Below, piece by piece: positions 10,341 to 19,660 of a stretch of DNA of 64,000 bases. Source of the stretch: Tritrichomonas foetus (lineage: Eukaryota > Parabasalia > Tritrichomonadida > Tritrichomonadidae); the NCBI GenBank assembly GCA_001839685.1, contig MLAK01001370.1, forward strand, positions 1-64,000. Reading direction: 5' to 3'. How positions within the stretch are numbered: the first letter of the stretch is position 1; the number at the start of each line of letters is the position of its first letter. Made by a program: the position numbers and the translations under genes. The notes under the pieces are model-generated. The model was not told where the DNA came from. It saw only the letters and a program-made list of their open reading frames with translations, and ran no database searches.

Positions 10341-11603
10341 TTATCGATAATAGATTGATTTCAATAGTTTTCTTCGCATACATGATTTAATATTTGTTAT
10401 TTTAATATAATGCATCCAAATCCAAATCCATGCTTGTTCTCCAGGTACAAGCCTTGCATATACATTCACATCAAACATTCGTCTCACTTTTATCAATTCA
10501 TTTCGGCGTAAATTTAGTTCAATTTCTTTATTGTATAAATTAATGATATGTGGAATAACTTCAGGTGAAAACATTGGAACATGAATCACAAATTTTTTAT
10601 AATCAATAAATACTTCTTCAAATGGAAATCTTATCATATCACTTAGAATAATGGGTATACATAAACTTCTAATTGCATCTATTAATCTTTTTGAAGATGG
10701 ACTATCTCCATGTGGTACTAAACAAAATGATGAATTTCTCATATACTCTTGGATCTTTGAACCATATAACTCTGCTGCTTTTTGTGGATGTAAACGAACA
10801 GTCTGAATAAACAATGAACCAGGAAAATTATGAATTATATTTTTCATTCCTGTTCGAACTTTCATCCCAAGATCTGAACCATGATGAACTGGTAAGTCTA
10901 TTGTTCCTAAAAAATATATAGATATATTTCTTTCATGTGACAATAATCCATAAGGGGATCTGGAAGCATAAGGAATTACTGTGTTTCGAAGCGCTTCACG
11001 TGGACTTGTAACGGAATATTCCCAGAGAATATCACCAAGTGAAATCATTCCAGGGAATTCCATTTCATCATTTTCTTGAATAGGAGTTTTATGACTAGAA
11101 AAAGTATTTTGTAACAATATATAATCCAAGCCATGAAATTTATAAAGATTCGGTTTCTTCTTTTTAACAATATTGATGGTTAAATTTTTATAATCCATTT
11201 TAAGTGAATAATACATAGACAATACTGTAGAAATTAGAAAAATATCTGCATTTTTAGCATCACTTGTAAATAAATCACTATTCTTGATAATATGAGAAAT
11301 GTAGTAATCGAACATTAGTACATTGGAGATTGATTCAGGAAAATTAACGTGGCCAATATAAGATGGAATTAATTTTCTATCGAGGTGATGAGTTATGTTA
11401 TAAATATAAAACAATATTGGCGGCTTGTTATTTGCTAGGAATGAATAATGAATTGTAATGTTTTGAAAAACTGGATATATCAAAGATGCAAAATCAGGTG
11501 TTTGATGGCATAAAATAAAAACTATTATTATGCAAATTGAAATGAAGAAAAGAAGGTGGTGGAATTGGATTGATGACAAATTGAATGATTCTGTCTCTTT
11601 CAA
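10341..11603 (-). CDS. Exostosin-family (GT47) glycosyltransferase, type II membrane protein, no ATG start
   Basis: The product resembles exostosin-like glycosyltransferases, which build glycans in the Golgi lumen. A single hydrophobic signal-anchor lies about residues 17-32 of the open frame, with a luminal domain after it. The hallmark segment [17 protein letters not shown], followed by C-I-P-I-I-L-S-D, is the GT47 donor-binding region near residue 290. The open frame from 11603 has no ATG before about codon 98, which would remove the membrane anchor. A TGA lies two codons upstream (11607-11609). The likely original start is the TTG at 11577-11579, because an initiator-like TCATTC lies just before it as in the BEACH gene. 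It may be a start-lost allele or a base error. Confidence 0.8.
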   Translation of the reverse strand: MKETESFNLSSIQFHHLLFFISICIIIVFILCHQTPDFASLIYPVFQNITIHYSFLANNKPPILFYIYNITHHLDRKLIPSYIGHVNFPESISNVLMFDYYISHIIKNSDLFTSDAKNADIFLISTVLSMYYSLKMDYKNLTINIVKKKKPNLYKFHGLDYILLQNTFSSHKTPIQENDEMEFPGMISLGDILWEYSVTSPREALRNTVIPYASRSPYGLLSHERNISIYFLGTIDLPVHHGSDLGMKVRTGMKNIIHNFPGSLFIQTVRLHPQKAAELYGSKIQEYMRNSSFCLVPHGDSPSSKRLIDAIRSLCIPIILSDMIRFPFEEVFIDYKKFVIHVPMFSPEVIPHIINLYNKEIELNLRRNELIKVRRMFDVNVYARLVPGEQAWIWIWMHYIKITNIKSCMRRKLLKSIYYR

Positions 11604-11751
11604 ATTTCAATATTACACATTACATTTTCAATGAAAGAAAACAAATTAACTTCACTTCAACATATCTCCAATATTATTTTAATAAAATATATAAAAATGA
11701 CAATTTATGTACAAAACAATTATTTTGTATTATAATTAAAATCAGAAATTG

Positions 11752-12846
11752 ATGAATATTGTTTTAATCGAGAAATATTTCGATTTTAAGATATGGTTTT
11801 TTCGACAATTTTTGTTTCCACTTTTTCAAATGATAAATAGCCAAATTTTTTCAATTTCATCAAAAGTTCTCCACAAAATGTTAGTTTCAAGCGATTCATA
11901 TGATTACGTAGAGCCAATTGCCACAATAACAGTGGGGGATTTCACATACGATATATTTAGCGATTCCACGGCTACAATCGTCGGATGCCATACCAAAGAA
12001 AAAATAATCGATATTCCATCAGCTGTTTTGTATGAAGACGACTTATTCATTATCAAAGATATCGGGCCACGAATATTTGAGAATACAGAAGTTGAAGAAA
12101 TTGCTTTTTTAGGGGATTCATCGGTCAATACATTGAAAAGAGATGTTTTTTTTAGTAAAACATTGAAAAAGGTCACACTGCCTTTAATGATTGAAAAGTT
12201 AGAATGTGGATGGTGTAACTTCACATTAAGCTTAAATGAAATTGCGATCGATGATAATCATCCTTCATTTATTGTCGAAAATGGTACACTCTATAAAAAA
12301 GATAAAACTATTCTATATTTTGTTCCAAGAAAAACTAGATCATTCATTGTGCCAAGTTCTGTCAAAATTATTGCAGCTTATGCTTTTGAACAATGCAGAA
12401 GAATTAGAAAAATAGAATTTGAGCCTAACTCCAATTTAGAGCATCTCTATCCATGGGCGTTTTCGCATAGTAGGCTGAAAACAATAACATTACCAAAATC
12501 ACTCAAAACTATTGGCTATGATGCTTTCTTCTACTGCAAAAAATTACGAGAAGTTGAATTTGAAGCTGACTGTAAACTAAAAGAAGTTTTATATGGTGCA
12601 TTTAAAGATTCATCGATAGAGGAAATAGAATTACCACCAACAGTGGTGAAAATCGGCCAATCAGCCTTTGAAAATTGTGAGTATTTGAAAAATGTGAAAT
12701 TGTATAGTGATCATGAAGTGAAAATTTGGAAAAAGGCATTTTTATATACACATCATAATTTTAAACTCGAAATTTTAGCAAGCACCAAACTATCTGGGAA
12801 TGGAATCCCTCTTCCCGAAAACATGGTTGAAATTTTCGAGCCATAG
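11752..12846 (+). CDS. BspA-like leucine-rich repeat protein (LRR_5)
   Basis: This protein has the TpLRR/BspA repeat type that is hugely expanded in trichomonads, where family members are often surface or secreted. From about residue 60 it carries repeats of the form A-F-x-x-C-x-x-L-x-x-(I/V)-x-(F/L) followed by L-P-x-(S/T)-(L/V)-x-x-I. Clear copies occur at roughly 195-330 (for example F-E-Q-C-R-R-I-R-K-I-E-F and I-E-L-P-P-T-V-V-K-I-G). No C-terminal membrane segment is visible, so it is not an obvious surface-anchored member. The longest ATG frame starts at 11752, but an ATG at 11878 (codon 43 from there) is equally plausible and removes a hydrophobic head. The fold call is firm and the role is unknown. 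Confidence 0.85.
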   Translation: MNIVLIEKYFDFKIWFFRQFLFPLFQMINSQIFSISSKVLHKMLVSSDSYDYVEPIATITVGDFTYDIFSDSTATIVGCHTKEKIIDIPSAVLYEDDLFIIKDIGPRIFENTEVEEIAFLGDSSVNTLKRDVFFSKTLKKVTLPLMIEKLECGWCNFTLSLNEIAIDDNHPSFIVENGTLYKKDKTILYFVPRKTRSFIVPSSVKIIAAYAFEQCRRIRKIEFEPNSNLEHLYPWAFSHSRLKTITLPKSLKTIGYDAFFYCKKLREVEFEADCKLKEVLYGAFKDSSIEEIELPPTVVKIGQSAFENCEYLKNVKLYSDHEVKIWKKAFLYTHHNFKLEILASTKLSGNGIPLPENMVEIFEP

Positions 12847-13370
12847 AGAAATAATTGTTAAATTGTTTATTTGAATTTGTTTTCATTTTTCATTTTCAGA
12901 CTTTTAAATTCCGAACTACGTGTATTGATTCAAATCAATTCTATCTCACATGTTTTTTTTAAAAATAATAGACGATTCTGATCCAAATGATTTCGACTTT
13001 TTTGTTTTATCGATCAATGTATATGAATAAAATGGAATAATCGTACACCAGTATTTTCAAAATTTTATTTTGTATACTAATTTCGAAAAACACAACTTTA
13101 TTGTCATATTCAAATCAAAATGATATTCAACCCAATTATTAGATTTATCTTTAAAAAATAGGTAATGAACATCACACTTTCATTTCATAGCCAGTGAAAA
13201 TTTTTCAAAATATATGTATAACACGAAAATATTATTGTTTCAAGCCATCAAGATTATTGACCAAAATATTGAATGGCATTTTTATCTTTATGAGAAATTA
13301 TCTTTGAAGCACTCTTTTTTCTGTGTTTTTTGTTAACTAAAGAATCAACCTTTATTTTTAATTATGAAAA
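12847..13370. other. Intergenic, nothing recognised
   Basis: About 520 bases of AT-rich sequence separate two plus-strand genes. No open frame with coding character, no repeat and no RNA fold was noticed. A TCAACC about 27 bases before the next ATG could be a weak initiator. Confidence 0.5.
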
Positions 13371-14852
13371 ATGAATAATGAGAAAAAATCGCAATTTGCT
13401 CAAATCACCCAGGTTAAAAATCGAAGGAAAAAAAATGGGAAGATCCAATATAATGTATCATATGATACCGACATAACGGAGAAAAGTCATTGGGTCAATC
13501 TGGAAGATATTCCAACAAATCCAATAGCGTTGAATTTAATTGCCGAATACGACAAAGGACATCCATTTCGAAAAGATAGAGCCGCCAACCAGCCATCAAA
13601 AAAAGTACTCGAAATATTGGGAATTATGAGTGACAACAAAGAACCAAAATACGTTGTCCTTTTTGAAAATTCCACTGAGCCTGAAGCAGTAAACAGTAGT
13701 TTTTTATATAAAAATTATAAAAAATTGCTTCTCGATTTTTTCGAAACAAAAATCATTGTTGATTTGCCATCTGCTTCACTAGATGATTCAACACCACAAT
13801 CACCAGCAACAAATAATTTTAAATCATTCCCAGTGCAATATAATATTCCACAAACTCCAAACTTTCCAGTCATTATTCCACCAAACTATCAGCAAAACCT
13901 TCCACCGAATGTTAATCATAATTTTGCATCTAGTGTTCCAGTAATGATGCAGCCAAACATGCCACAGAGCATTCCAACTAATGTTCAAAACATGCAACAA
14001 AATATGTCAAATTCAATTTCAAATATTTCGCAAAATATGCAGCCAAGTATGATTAATTTTGATTTTCAACAGCAGCAGCAGACATCATTGCAGCAAAATA
14101 TGCAAGCTAATATGCAAGCAAACATTCAAACTCATACACAAACCAATATACAATCTGCCCCACAATTAAATATGCAACAAAATATACCACAAAATATGCA
14201 ACAAAGCATACCACAAAATTTGCAACAAAATATACCACAAAATATGCAACAAAGTATACCACAAAATATGCAACAAAATATACCACAAAATATGCAACAA
14301 AATATACCACAAAATATGCAACAAAATATACCACAAAATATGCAACAAANTATACCACAAAATATACAGCAAAATATACAACATGGTTTACAACAAAATA
14401 ATCTACAAAATGTTCAATCAAACATGCAACCCAATGTTCATGCTAATATGCAGCCATCAATGATGAATGGAATGTCACCAATGACAATGCCAGAAGATCA
14501 AAATGATGATCCTAAACAGTTGATTAAACAGTCGATGAAACAAGCAATGCGACAAGCAAAGAAACAGCAAAAGTACTCCCAATCACTCCAGCAGCTCTAC
14601 CAACCAATGATGCAATCCAATCAATTACATATGATTCCTTCCCACCAGATGGCACAACAAATTGCCCAGCATGGATATTTCAACTCAAATTTGCCTTTTC
14701 CCCAGCAAATTCTTCAAGACAACCAATTACACCAATTTCAAATGCAGTCAAAGATGAACTCTGGTGGATCACAAATGATGAATTATCAGCAAATGCAGCA
14801 GCTCAACAATTCACAAATTCCAGGAAATTCACAGCCTCAAACTAGGTCTTAG
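13371..14852 (+). CDS. HP1-like protein: chromodomain plus chromo-shadow-like domain with Gln/Asn-rich prion-like tail
   Basis: This 493-residue protein has two small N-terminal domains and a very low-complexity tail. Residues about 8-62 align with a chromodomain: a basic strand, G-K-I-Q-Y-N-V-S-Y (family Y-x-V-K-W), H-W-V-N-L (family T-W-E-P) and L-I-A-E-Y (family L-I-x-x-F). Residues about 77-128 align with a chromo-shadow domain (I-L-G-I-M-S with a later Y-V-V-L-F and a closing D-F-F-E-T-K-I). Tandem arrangement is the HP1 plan. Residues 140-490 are rich in Q, N, M and P. They include eight IPQNMQQN-type units and a basic patch near 380-400. HP1 proteins bind methylated H3K9. One base is ambiguous. 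The chromo call is from motif order, and ligand-binding residues are not fully conserved. Confidence 0.7.
   Translation: MNNEKKSQFAQITQVKNRRKKNGKIQYNVSYDTDITEKSHWVNLEDIPTNPIALNLIAEYDKGHPFRKDRAANQPSKKVLEILGIMSDNKEPKYVVLFENSTEPEAVNSSFLYKNYKKLLLDFFETKIIVDLPSASLDDSTPQSPATNNFKSFPVQYNIPQTPNFPVIIPPNYQQNLPPNVNHNFASSVPVMMQPNMPQSIPTNVQNMQQNMSNSISNISQNMQPSMINFDFQQQQQTSLQQNMQANMQANIQTHTQTNIQSAPQLNMQQNIPQNMQQSIPQNLQQNIPQNMQQSIPQNMQQNIPQNMQQNIPQNMQQNIPQNMQQXIPQNIQQNIQHGLQQNNLQNVQSNMQPNVHANMQPSMMNGMSPMTMPEDQNDDPKQLIKQSMKQAMRQAKKQQKYSQSLQQLYQPMMQSNQLHMIPSHQMAQQIAQHGYFNSNLPFPQQILQDNQLHQFQMQSKMNSGGSQMMNYQQMQQLNNSQIPGNSQPQTRS
14184..14375 (+). repeat. Eight 24-bp tandem units encoding IPQNMQQN
   Basis: Within the HP1-like gene the 24-bp unit occurs eight times in frame with few substitutions (M to L or I, N to S). 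One unit contains an ambiguous base at 14350. Such an array can change copy number by slippage. The complementary strand shows long open frames across it, which are shadows. Confidence 0.9.
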
Positions 14853-15176
14853 GCACCTGTTACTTTTTTGTTGAAATGGTTTTGTTTTATTATATTTATA
14901 AAGACATGATTTTGTATTGTATATGAATAAATACAGTGTTAGTAGATATATCTATTTTTTTTTTTTTTTCATTTCCTTCTTTTCTCTCTTTGTGTTTAAT
15001 GCTCATTGGAAGGATTTTCAATTTGCAAAAGTTTCATTTATCATGTAATATTTTTTAATTGGAGTGTAAATTGCAAAATCTATCAGACATTACTGAACAA
15101 TAAAAAAGTGTGAAATTTTGGGGAAAGGAATATTTATTAAAACATAAATAAAAACAAGAAAAAAGAGTATAATAAG
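14853..15176. other. Convergent intergenic region with T-rich tracts
   Basis: About 320 bases lie between the ends of two convergent genes. The segment has AATAAA-like motifs and a long T run near 14955-14970. It probably holds 3' ends of both transcripts. No gene is seen. Confidence 0.5.
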
Positions 15177-15794
15177 TTAAGCGCCTTGATAAATGAGTTC
15201 ATTAGCAATTTTAATGACAACTCGCCCATATTTTTCTGGTGGAATTATTTCCCTTTGATTTGTCGTTTGGGAAGATTGGTTACCTAATTTTTGATATAAA
15301 AATGATTTTACAATTGCATCTTTATAATTGGCAAACAAAAGTAGTACAAATGTGAATTGACAACGATATGCTATCATACAATGGGTGTCATTTGTCGCAT
15401 ACAATATTCTCGAATTCAAAGAAATTATAACAAACAATTCACTCATAATGCTCAGAGTATTATTCATTATACAGTCTTTATTATCCTGCATTGAACGCTT
15501 GAATGATAAATCTCTTAGATTTTGAGGAGGTTCTTTTTCATCGTTAACAATTTCATATTCATCATTATCAACTTTGTCACACTTTAAAAATAGATCAGCA
15601 ATTGCTTTTGCAGTTGGCTCAGAAATATGAAAATAATTAATAGTTGCATATTTTTTTCCATCAAGACCAAAGATGCCACCTAAGCCATCTACGTTTCCTT
15701 TTCGAAGATTTGTAATTAAAATTTCTTCCCATAAATTTTTTTTCTCCTCTTTTGAAGAGTTGTGCATGAAATGTAGGATAAAATGCCAACACAT
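15177..15794 (-). CDS. Divergent profilin-like protein with internal insertions
   Basis: The product looks like an enlarged profilin, the actin-monomer and poly-proline binding protein. Residues about 18-70 read W-E-E-I-L-I-T-N-L, then G-G-I-F-G-L-D-G-K-K-Y-A-T-I and I-S-E-P-T-A-K-A-I, matching the profilin N-terminal helix, the 'I.G.DG..WA' strand pair and the following helix. The C-terminus, V-V-I-K-I-A-N-E-L-I-Y-Q-G-A, matches the profilin C-terminal helix ('VVEKLADYLIEQGY' type). Between them lie an acidic Asn/Asp loop (about 72-85) and extra material, giving 205 residues rather than about 130. The open frame begins at a TTG, so the first ATG (15794) is used; 15767 is an alternative. A transposon end lies about 190 bases upstream. 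Confidence 0.55.
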   Translation of the reverse strand: MCWHFILHFMHNSSKEEKKNLWEEILITNLRKGNVDGLGGIFGLDGKKYATINYFHISEPTAKAIADLFLKCDKVDNDEYEIVNDEKEPPQNLRDLSFKRSMQDNKDCIMNNTLSIMSELFVIISLNSRILYATNDTHCMIAYRCQFTFVLLLFANYKDAIVKSFLYQKLGNQSSQTTNQREIIPPEKYGRVVIKIANELIYQGA

Positions 15795-15983
15795 ATTATT
15801 TGTTAAATTACATTTAGCCAATGCAAATAGTTAAGAAAAAGTTTGATGAAAACTAAAAGCGAAAATCATGAGTATCCAGAGATATAATGTGTATTTCACT
15901 ACTATTTTTGGATTTTTATAATTTCAATATGATTGTTATTAAAAGAAGATGATAAAAGTGTTATTTTACCTCTTTTTTATTTA

Positions 15984-16020
15984 CCCTATCCTATCTTCAA
16001 TTCGTGTTTTGACAGTGTCA
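15984..16020 (+). repeat. Left terminal inverted repeat of the transposon
   Basis: These 37 bases are the exact reverse complement of 18076-18112. They start CCCTATCCTATC and end GACAGTGTCA, where the last ten bases form a small palindrome (TGACAGTGTCA). TA precedes the repeat. Confidence 0.97.
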
Positions 16021-16691
16021 AATTTTTTAAAATGACGATACGAAATTGAATATTTTATTTTTTATCCGTTTTTTTTTCTAAAATCNGCAATATTTTCGAT
16101 AAAACATCATTTTTCCTTCGTACAATCCGAACTTCGCCTTGAAACCTGAAGCATAACTTTACAAAAAGATGTTCAATAGCATATCTTATTTATGGTAAAA
16201 AACGCGAAAATCAACAAATATCAATTTCGAAAAAACGGTACAATTTAAAAATAAAAATGCTAAAAAAGTCATCAAAAAGCTAATTAAGCAATGAAATCAC
16301 GATAAACAAAGCAGCATCGCAATTTGACTCCTTTGGTAGGTTTTTAGAAGATATAATTTTTAGGTTATATCTTTATTGGATGGAATTTAAGTACTTAAGT
16401 AGAAAGAAATTATTATAAATAAAATAATAACCATGACACCTATATACTCATACGAAAACACAAGTTAATCGATTTTTTTTTTTTTTTTTGAAATTCATTT
16501 TCATTTTTCTGAATGATACAATTTTCAATATTAAACCTTCTGTTTTATGTTATGTAAAGAAAAAGAAATGAAAAACAAAAGAAATGAAATGAAAAACAAA
16601 AGAAAAGAAATAAAATATGAAAGAAAAAAAATCTAAGAATTCATAAATAATTGTTATGTTTTTAATAATGCTTGCTTGTTTGTTGTTTGAA

Positions 16692-17951
16692 TTATTCTTC
16701 GTAATCAATATCTTCAAAAAATAAATCTTCATCTACAAATTCGATGTTTTCAAAAATGCCCCATGAAGATTGGACTGCATGCTCACTCAGACTATTCCAT
16801 GCTTGTATAAGAATATTAACAGCTCCTGCCTTTTTTAATGGCTCGTTATTGTTCAACTGATGTATTCTCCATAGACGACGAGCCCGACCTTTTAATATAC
16901 CAAATATTCGTATGTCGAGAGGCTGAAGAATATCAGTACAACCAGGCGGAATGTACACAAGTTGAATTTTCAAAGATTCTGCAAATAGGCGGCACTCATC
17001 TGCAATATGTGATTTATAAATATCAAGAAGCAATATAATCTCTTTTCCATCATGAAAAAGTTTTCTTAAATTTTCCAAATATTTCAGGATTATGTCGGTT
17101 GTCGCCCAACCGGATTCACTGTGATGAGACCAAACATCTGATGGAAGGTTTAACTTCGTCAGGCACTTTTCTGTTTTACCTTTACCTACAATCATGAGAG
17201 GTAACTTTTTTCCATTTGCATCAATTGATGCAATTGCCGTTAAAGATGTTTTTACGTTATCATGTATATTAACAGTTACAGTTTGACTTCCTTTTTTCGC
17301 CCATGTAAAGAAATTGGCATTAACAACTTGCCAACAAGTCTCATCCATGTTTATAATATGTGATCTATCATTTAACTGCATAATTGACAAGACTTTATAA
17401 CGAAATTCATTAATTTTAATTTGTGAAATATCCGGTCTTCTTTTTAAATGAGGCTTACGTAAAGAAATTTCGTGTCTCTTTTTAAAATCGGCTATGAATG
17501 TCGGGGAACACAAAAATTCTGAGTCATCAATTCCTTTGTTTAATGTTTGATAATAATAATTCAATGCTTTATATTTAAAATCTGAATCCGAAAAGAAAAT
17601 ATTTTTGTCTAAATATTCTGTTTGTATCATATTTATTAATTGTATTTCTTCGTCATCTGTAAATACTCTTTTTGATATATTAAAATTCACTTTGTTCGGT
17701 CTCCAATTGTTATCTTTTAAAATTTTGTTTTTCCAACTTAAGATGGTGGTATATGGAATACCTGTAGTTTTAGATATTCTTCTATATTCACCATGCCTAA
17801 GTTTGACCTGCATAAGAAAAAAAATAGGTTCAAGTTTCTTGACTATTTTCGTATATTGAATGTATGGTCGTCTTTTGACAAACTTTTCTAAGGCTAAATC
17901 CGCCAAATATTCTAATCTCTGGCCACCATGTAAGCGTGGTACTTGATCCAT
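16692..17951 (-). CDS. DDE transposase, pogo/Tigger/jerky type
   Basis: This 419-residue transposase cuts and joins element ends. Residues about 50-90 carry a helix-turn-helix with G-I-P-Y-T-T-I-L-S-W-K, followed by a second DNA-binding segment near 110-175 (CENP-B-like). The DDE catalytic core shows N-M-D-E-T near residue 205, L-L-L-D-I-Y-K-S-H near 305, and G-C-T-D-I-L-Q-P-L-D near 340. These fit the D...D...D triad with the family's 'QPLD' ending. The C-terminus is acidic. The ATG at 17949-17951 begins the frame and no break is seen, so the protein may be active. The gene lies inside the inverted-repeat element. Residue positions are approximate. Confidence 0.95.
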   Translation of the reverse strand: MDQVPRLHGGQRLEYLADLALEKFVKRRPYIQYTKIVKKLEPIFFLMQVKLRHGEYRRISKTTGIPYTTILSWKNKILKDNNWRPNKVNFNISKRVFTDDEEIQLINMIQTEYLDKNIFFSDSDFKYKALNYYYQTLNKGIDDSEFLCSPTFIADFKKRHEISLRKPHLKRRPDISQIKINEFRYKVLSIMQLNDRSHIINMDETCWQVVNANFFTWAKKGSQTVTVNIHDNVKTSLTAIASIDANGKKLPLMIVGKGKTEKCLTKLNLPSDVWSHHSESGWATTDIILKYLENLRKLFHDGKEIILLLDIYKSHIADECRLFAESLKIQLVYIPPGCTDILQPLDIRIFGILKGRARRLWRIHQLNNNEPLKKAGAVNILIQAWNSLSEHAVQSSWGIFENIEFVDEDLFFEDIDYEE

Positions 17952-18075
17952 CTATCGCTGTTGGACCACGAGGTTTAGAATACTTTTGAATATTGTATAG
18001 TTTATTTGTAAAATTGTGGGGTATAATTCTATCGTTTATTTTAATAAAATTCTATAGTTTATTCAGGGGGAAATC

Positions 18076-18112
18076 TGACACTGTCAAAACACGAATTGAA
18101 GATAGGATAGGG
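18076..18112 (-). repeat. Right terminal inverted repeat of the transposon
   Basis: These 37 bases are the exact reverse complement of the left repeat, and TA follows at 18113-18114. The inner flank differs from the left end straight after the shared segment, which fixes the repeat length. Confidence 0.97.
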
Positions 18113-18114
18113 TA

Positions 18115-19660
18115 TTCGAATTTGAATCTGAATCGTTTTCTATTGCAAACAGAAAAATACCCCCCATAATACATTATACTTTTTTAAAATCTAAGAGTAT
18201 TAAAAAATACTTGATGAAGATATTCGAATTCGAGTTTAATCATGAATATTTTCTATGCTCTCTCACAATTTTCTGTAATCGTTTATAAACGTTGTTATTT
18301 ATTATGACCAATTTGCTCATTCAAATTATACTTTTTCTATAGAATGTAAAAGTAAAATCGTTTGAAAATCATTTTTTTTTTCGGAAGATTTGCAGTTAAT
18401 CCAAGTTTGGATTCATCATTCGAAGGCTTACAGGAAGCCACCCTACAAGTTTGAGGAGCCCTAGGAGCCCCTCACTATTAAACTTATTATTAAATTTCTA
18501 TCGTATTGCTGATAGATGGGAATCAGAACGATTTCCTTTTAACACGAATGAACGTTTGATAAAAACGATCGAGATGGAGATCTATAGATCGTTTCAATTT
18601 TTCAAATAATTGTCAATTTAAGAGATTTGGGAATTGATACCAAATGACTCTTTCTCAACGTTTTCTTGCAACAGTAAGCGAAAGTTTAGAACTTTTGCGA
18701 GGCGCCTTTGTAAGGTGCTTTTGTAAGAAATGGGAATCTTGAGAAGATTTCTTTTCATATTTTATTCATGATTTAGGAACAATTCCAATGCCCCAATATG
18801 GAATAAAATAACATCCACTTACATTTATACAATTACAAATGGAAAATTTTAATTTAAAGAAAATTTCCATTTTAAATATTGTTGCAGAATTACGAAATAT
18901 TAATTAGATTTTAAAGCTTCTCTATTCAATTAGAGTGCTTTTATTTTGATTTTAAAGGAAAATATTTAATTTTCGAAATAATGAAAATTCACATTTCCTT
19001 GAATGATCTTCTTATCATTTAATTTGTTGATTATTCTTGTTGAGATTTGAATTTTTCAATCGCATTTGCACCTTTCTTTCTTTTTTTTTTGGAAAAATCA
19101 TTCATATTTATCTTTGAGTTTCAAAGATTTTGTTGCGATGAACTGAATCTCCATTGGCACACTTTTCGAACTCGTCATTTTAAATCATGTTTTCTACCAT
19201 GTTTTTTGTGCTGCCCAAAAATATTAATATGATTGTTCGATCCTATTGCTTTTTTAAAGAATATGCTAATTGCATTATTTACCATTCATATTTATAAAAG
19301 GATATGATTTTATGAATAAATTTCGGTCATTGGAAGGCCGCGATCTTTCAATTCTTTTCAATTTTTGACCAACCAGTCTACTTGAAAGAATATCTAGAAA
19401 ATTTGAAGGCATATTATATTTACCCAATATGGGAAATTTTTTCTTTCAAATTTACCCTTTGAGAAAAATACCTATAATTCTATATGTCCCTATGAAACTT
19501 TTTGAAAGCCGTTTGGATAATTTCCATTGAATCAGTGTCTTATCAACACACGATTTCAATTGTGGTACACAATATTTTCTGTGTGATTTTTTTTTATATC
19601 TCTCAATATATAAAGAATCTATATTCAAATTTTGAATTTTAGATTTAGCCTTTAATCGCA
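18115..19660. other. Gene-poor region with coding-like scraps
   Basis: About 1.5 kb of mainly AT-rich sequence follows the transposon. The stretch 18400-18740 is less AT-rich and holds short coding-like pieces in different frames: a plus-strand piece ending in a TGA near 18455 and a 46-codon minus-strand frame. This looks like gene debris. Plus frame 19047-19232 and minus frame 19452-19661 are AT-rich and unconvincing. Confidence 0.4.
18618..18758 (-). CDS. Possible 46-residue small protein
   Basis: An ATG-started frame of 46 codons has a basic, leucine-rich composition (K-R-N-L-L-K at the start, a L-N-F-R-L-L-L-Q stretch in the middle). It matches nothing I recognise. The local base composition is less AT-rich than its surroundings, the only reason to list it. 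It may be debris of a larger gene. Confidence 0.15.
   Translation of the reverse strand: MKRNLLKIPISYKSTLQRRLAKVLNFRLLLQENVEKESFGINSQIS

Larger units (their letters stand above)
15984..18112. mobile_element. Complete pogo/Tigger-like DNA transposon (Tc1-mariner superfamily)
   Basis: A 2,129-bp element is bounded by perfect 37-bp inverted repeats (15984-16020 and 18076-18112) that begin CCCTATCCTATC. Both ends are flanked by the dinucleotide TA (15982-15983 and 18113-18114), the target-site duplication of the Tc1-mariner-pogo superfamily. A single intact 419-codon transposase gene lies inside on the minus strand. The left interior (16021-16690) is AT-rich and noncoding with homopolymer runs and one ambiguous base. 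The element sits about 190 bases upstream of the profilin-like gene. Identical repeats and an intact gene suggest recent activity. Confidence 0.95.

Noticed and set aside
14107..14421. Long minus-strand frames rich in V, Y and F
   Set aside because: They are antisense shadows of the Gln/Asn repeat, which stays open in several frames because the period is a multiple of three.
16550..16732. 60-codon minus frame overlapping the transposase end
   Set aside because: It is low-complexity and overlaps the supported transposase gene.
18400..18760. Possible structured RNA in a less AT-rich patch
   Set aside because: Short complementary stretches exist but no cloverleaf or known RNA fold could be drawn.
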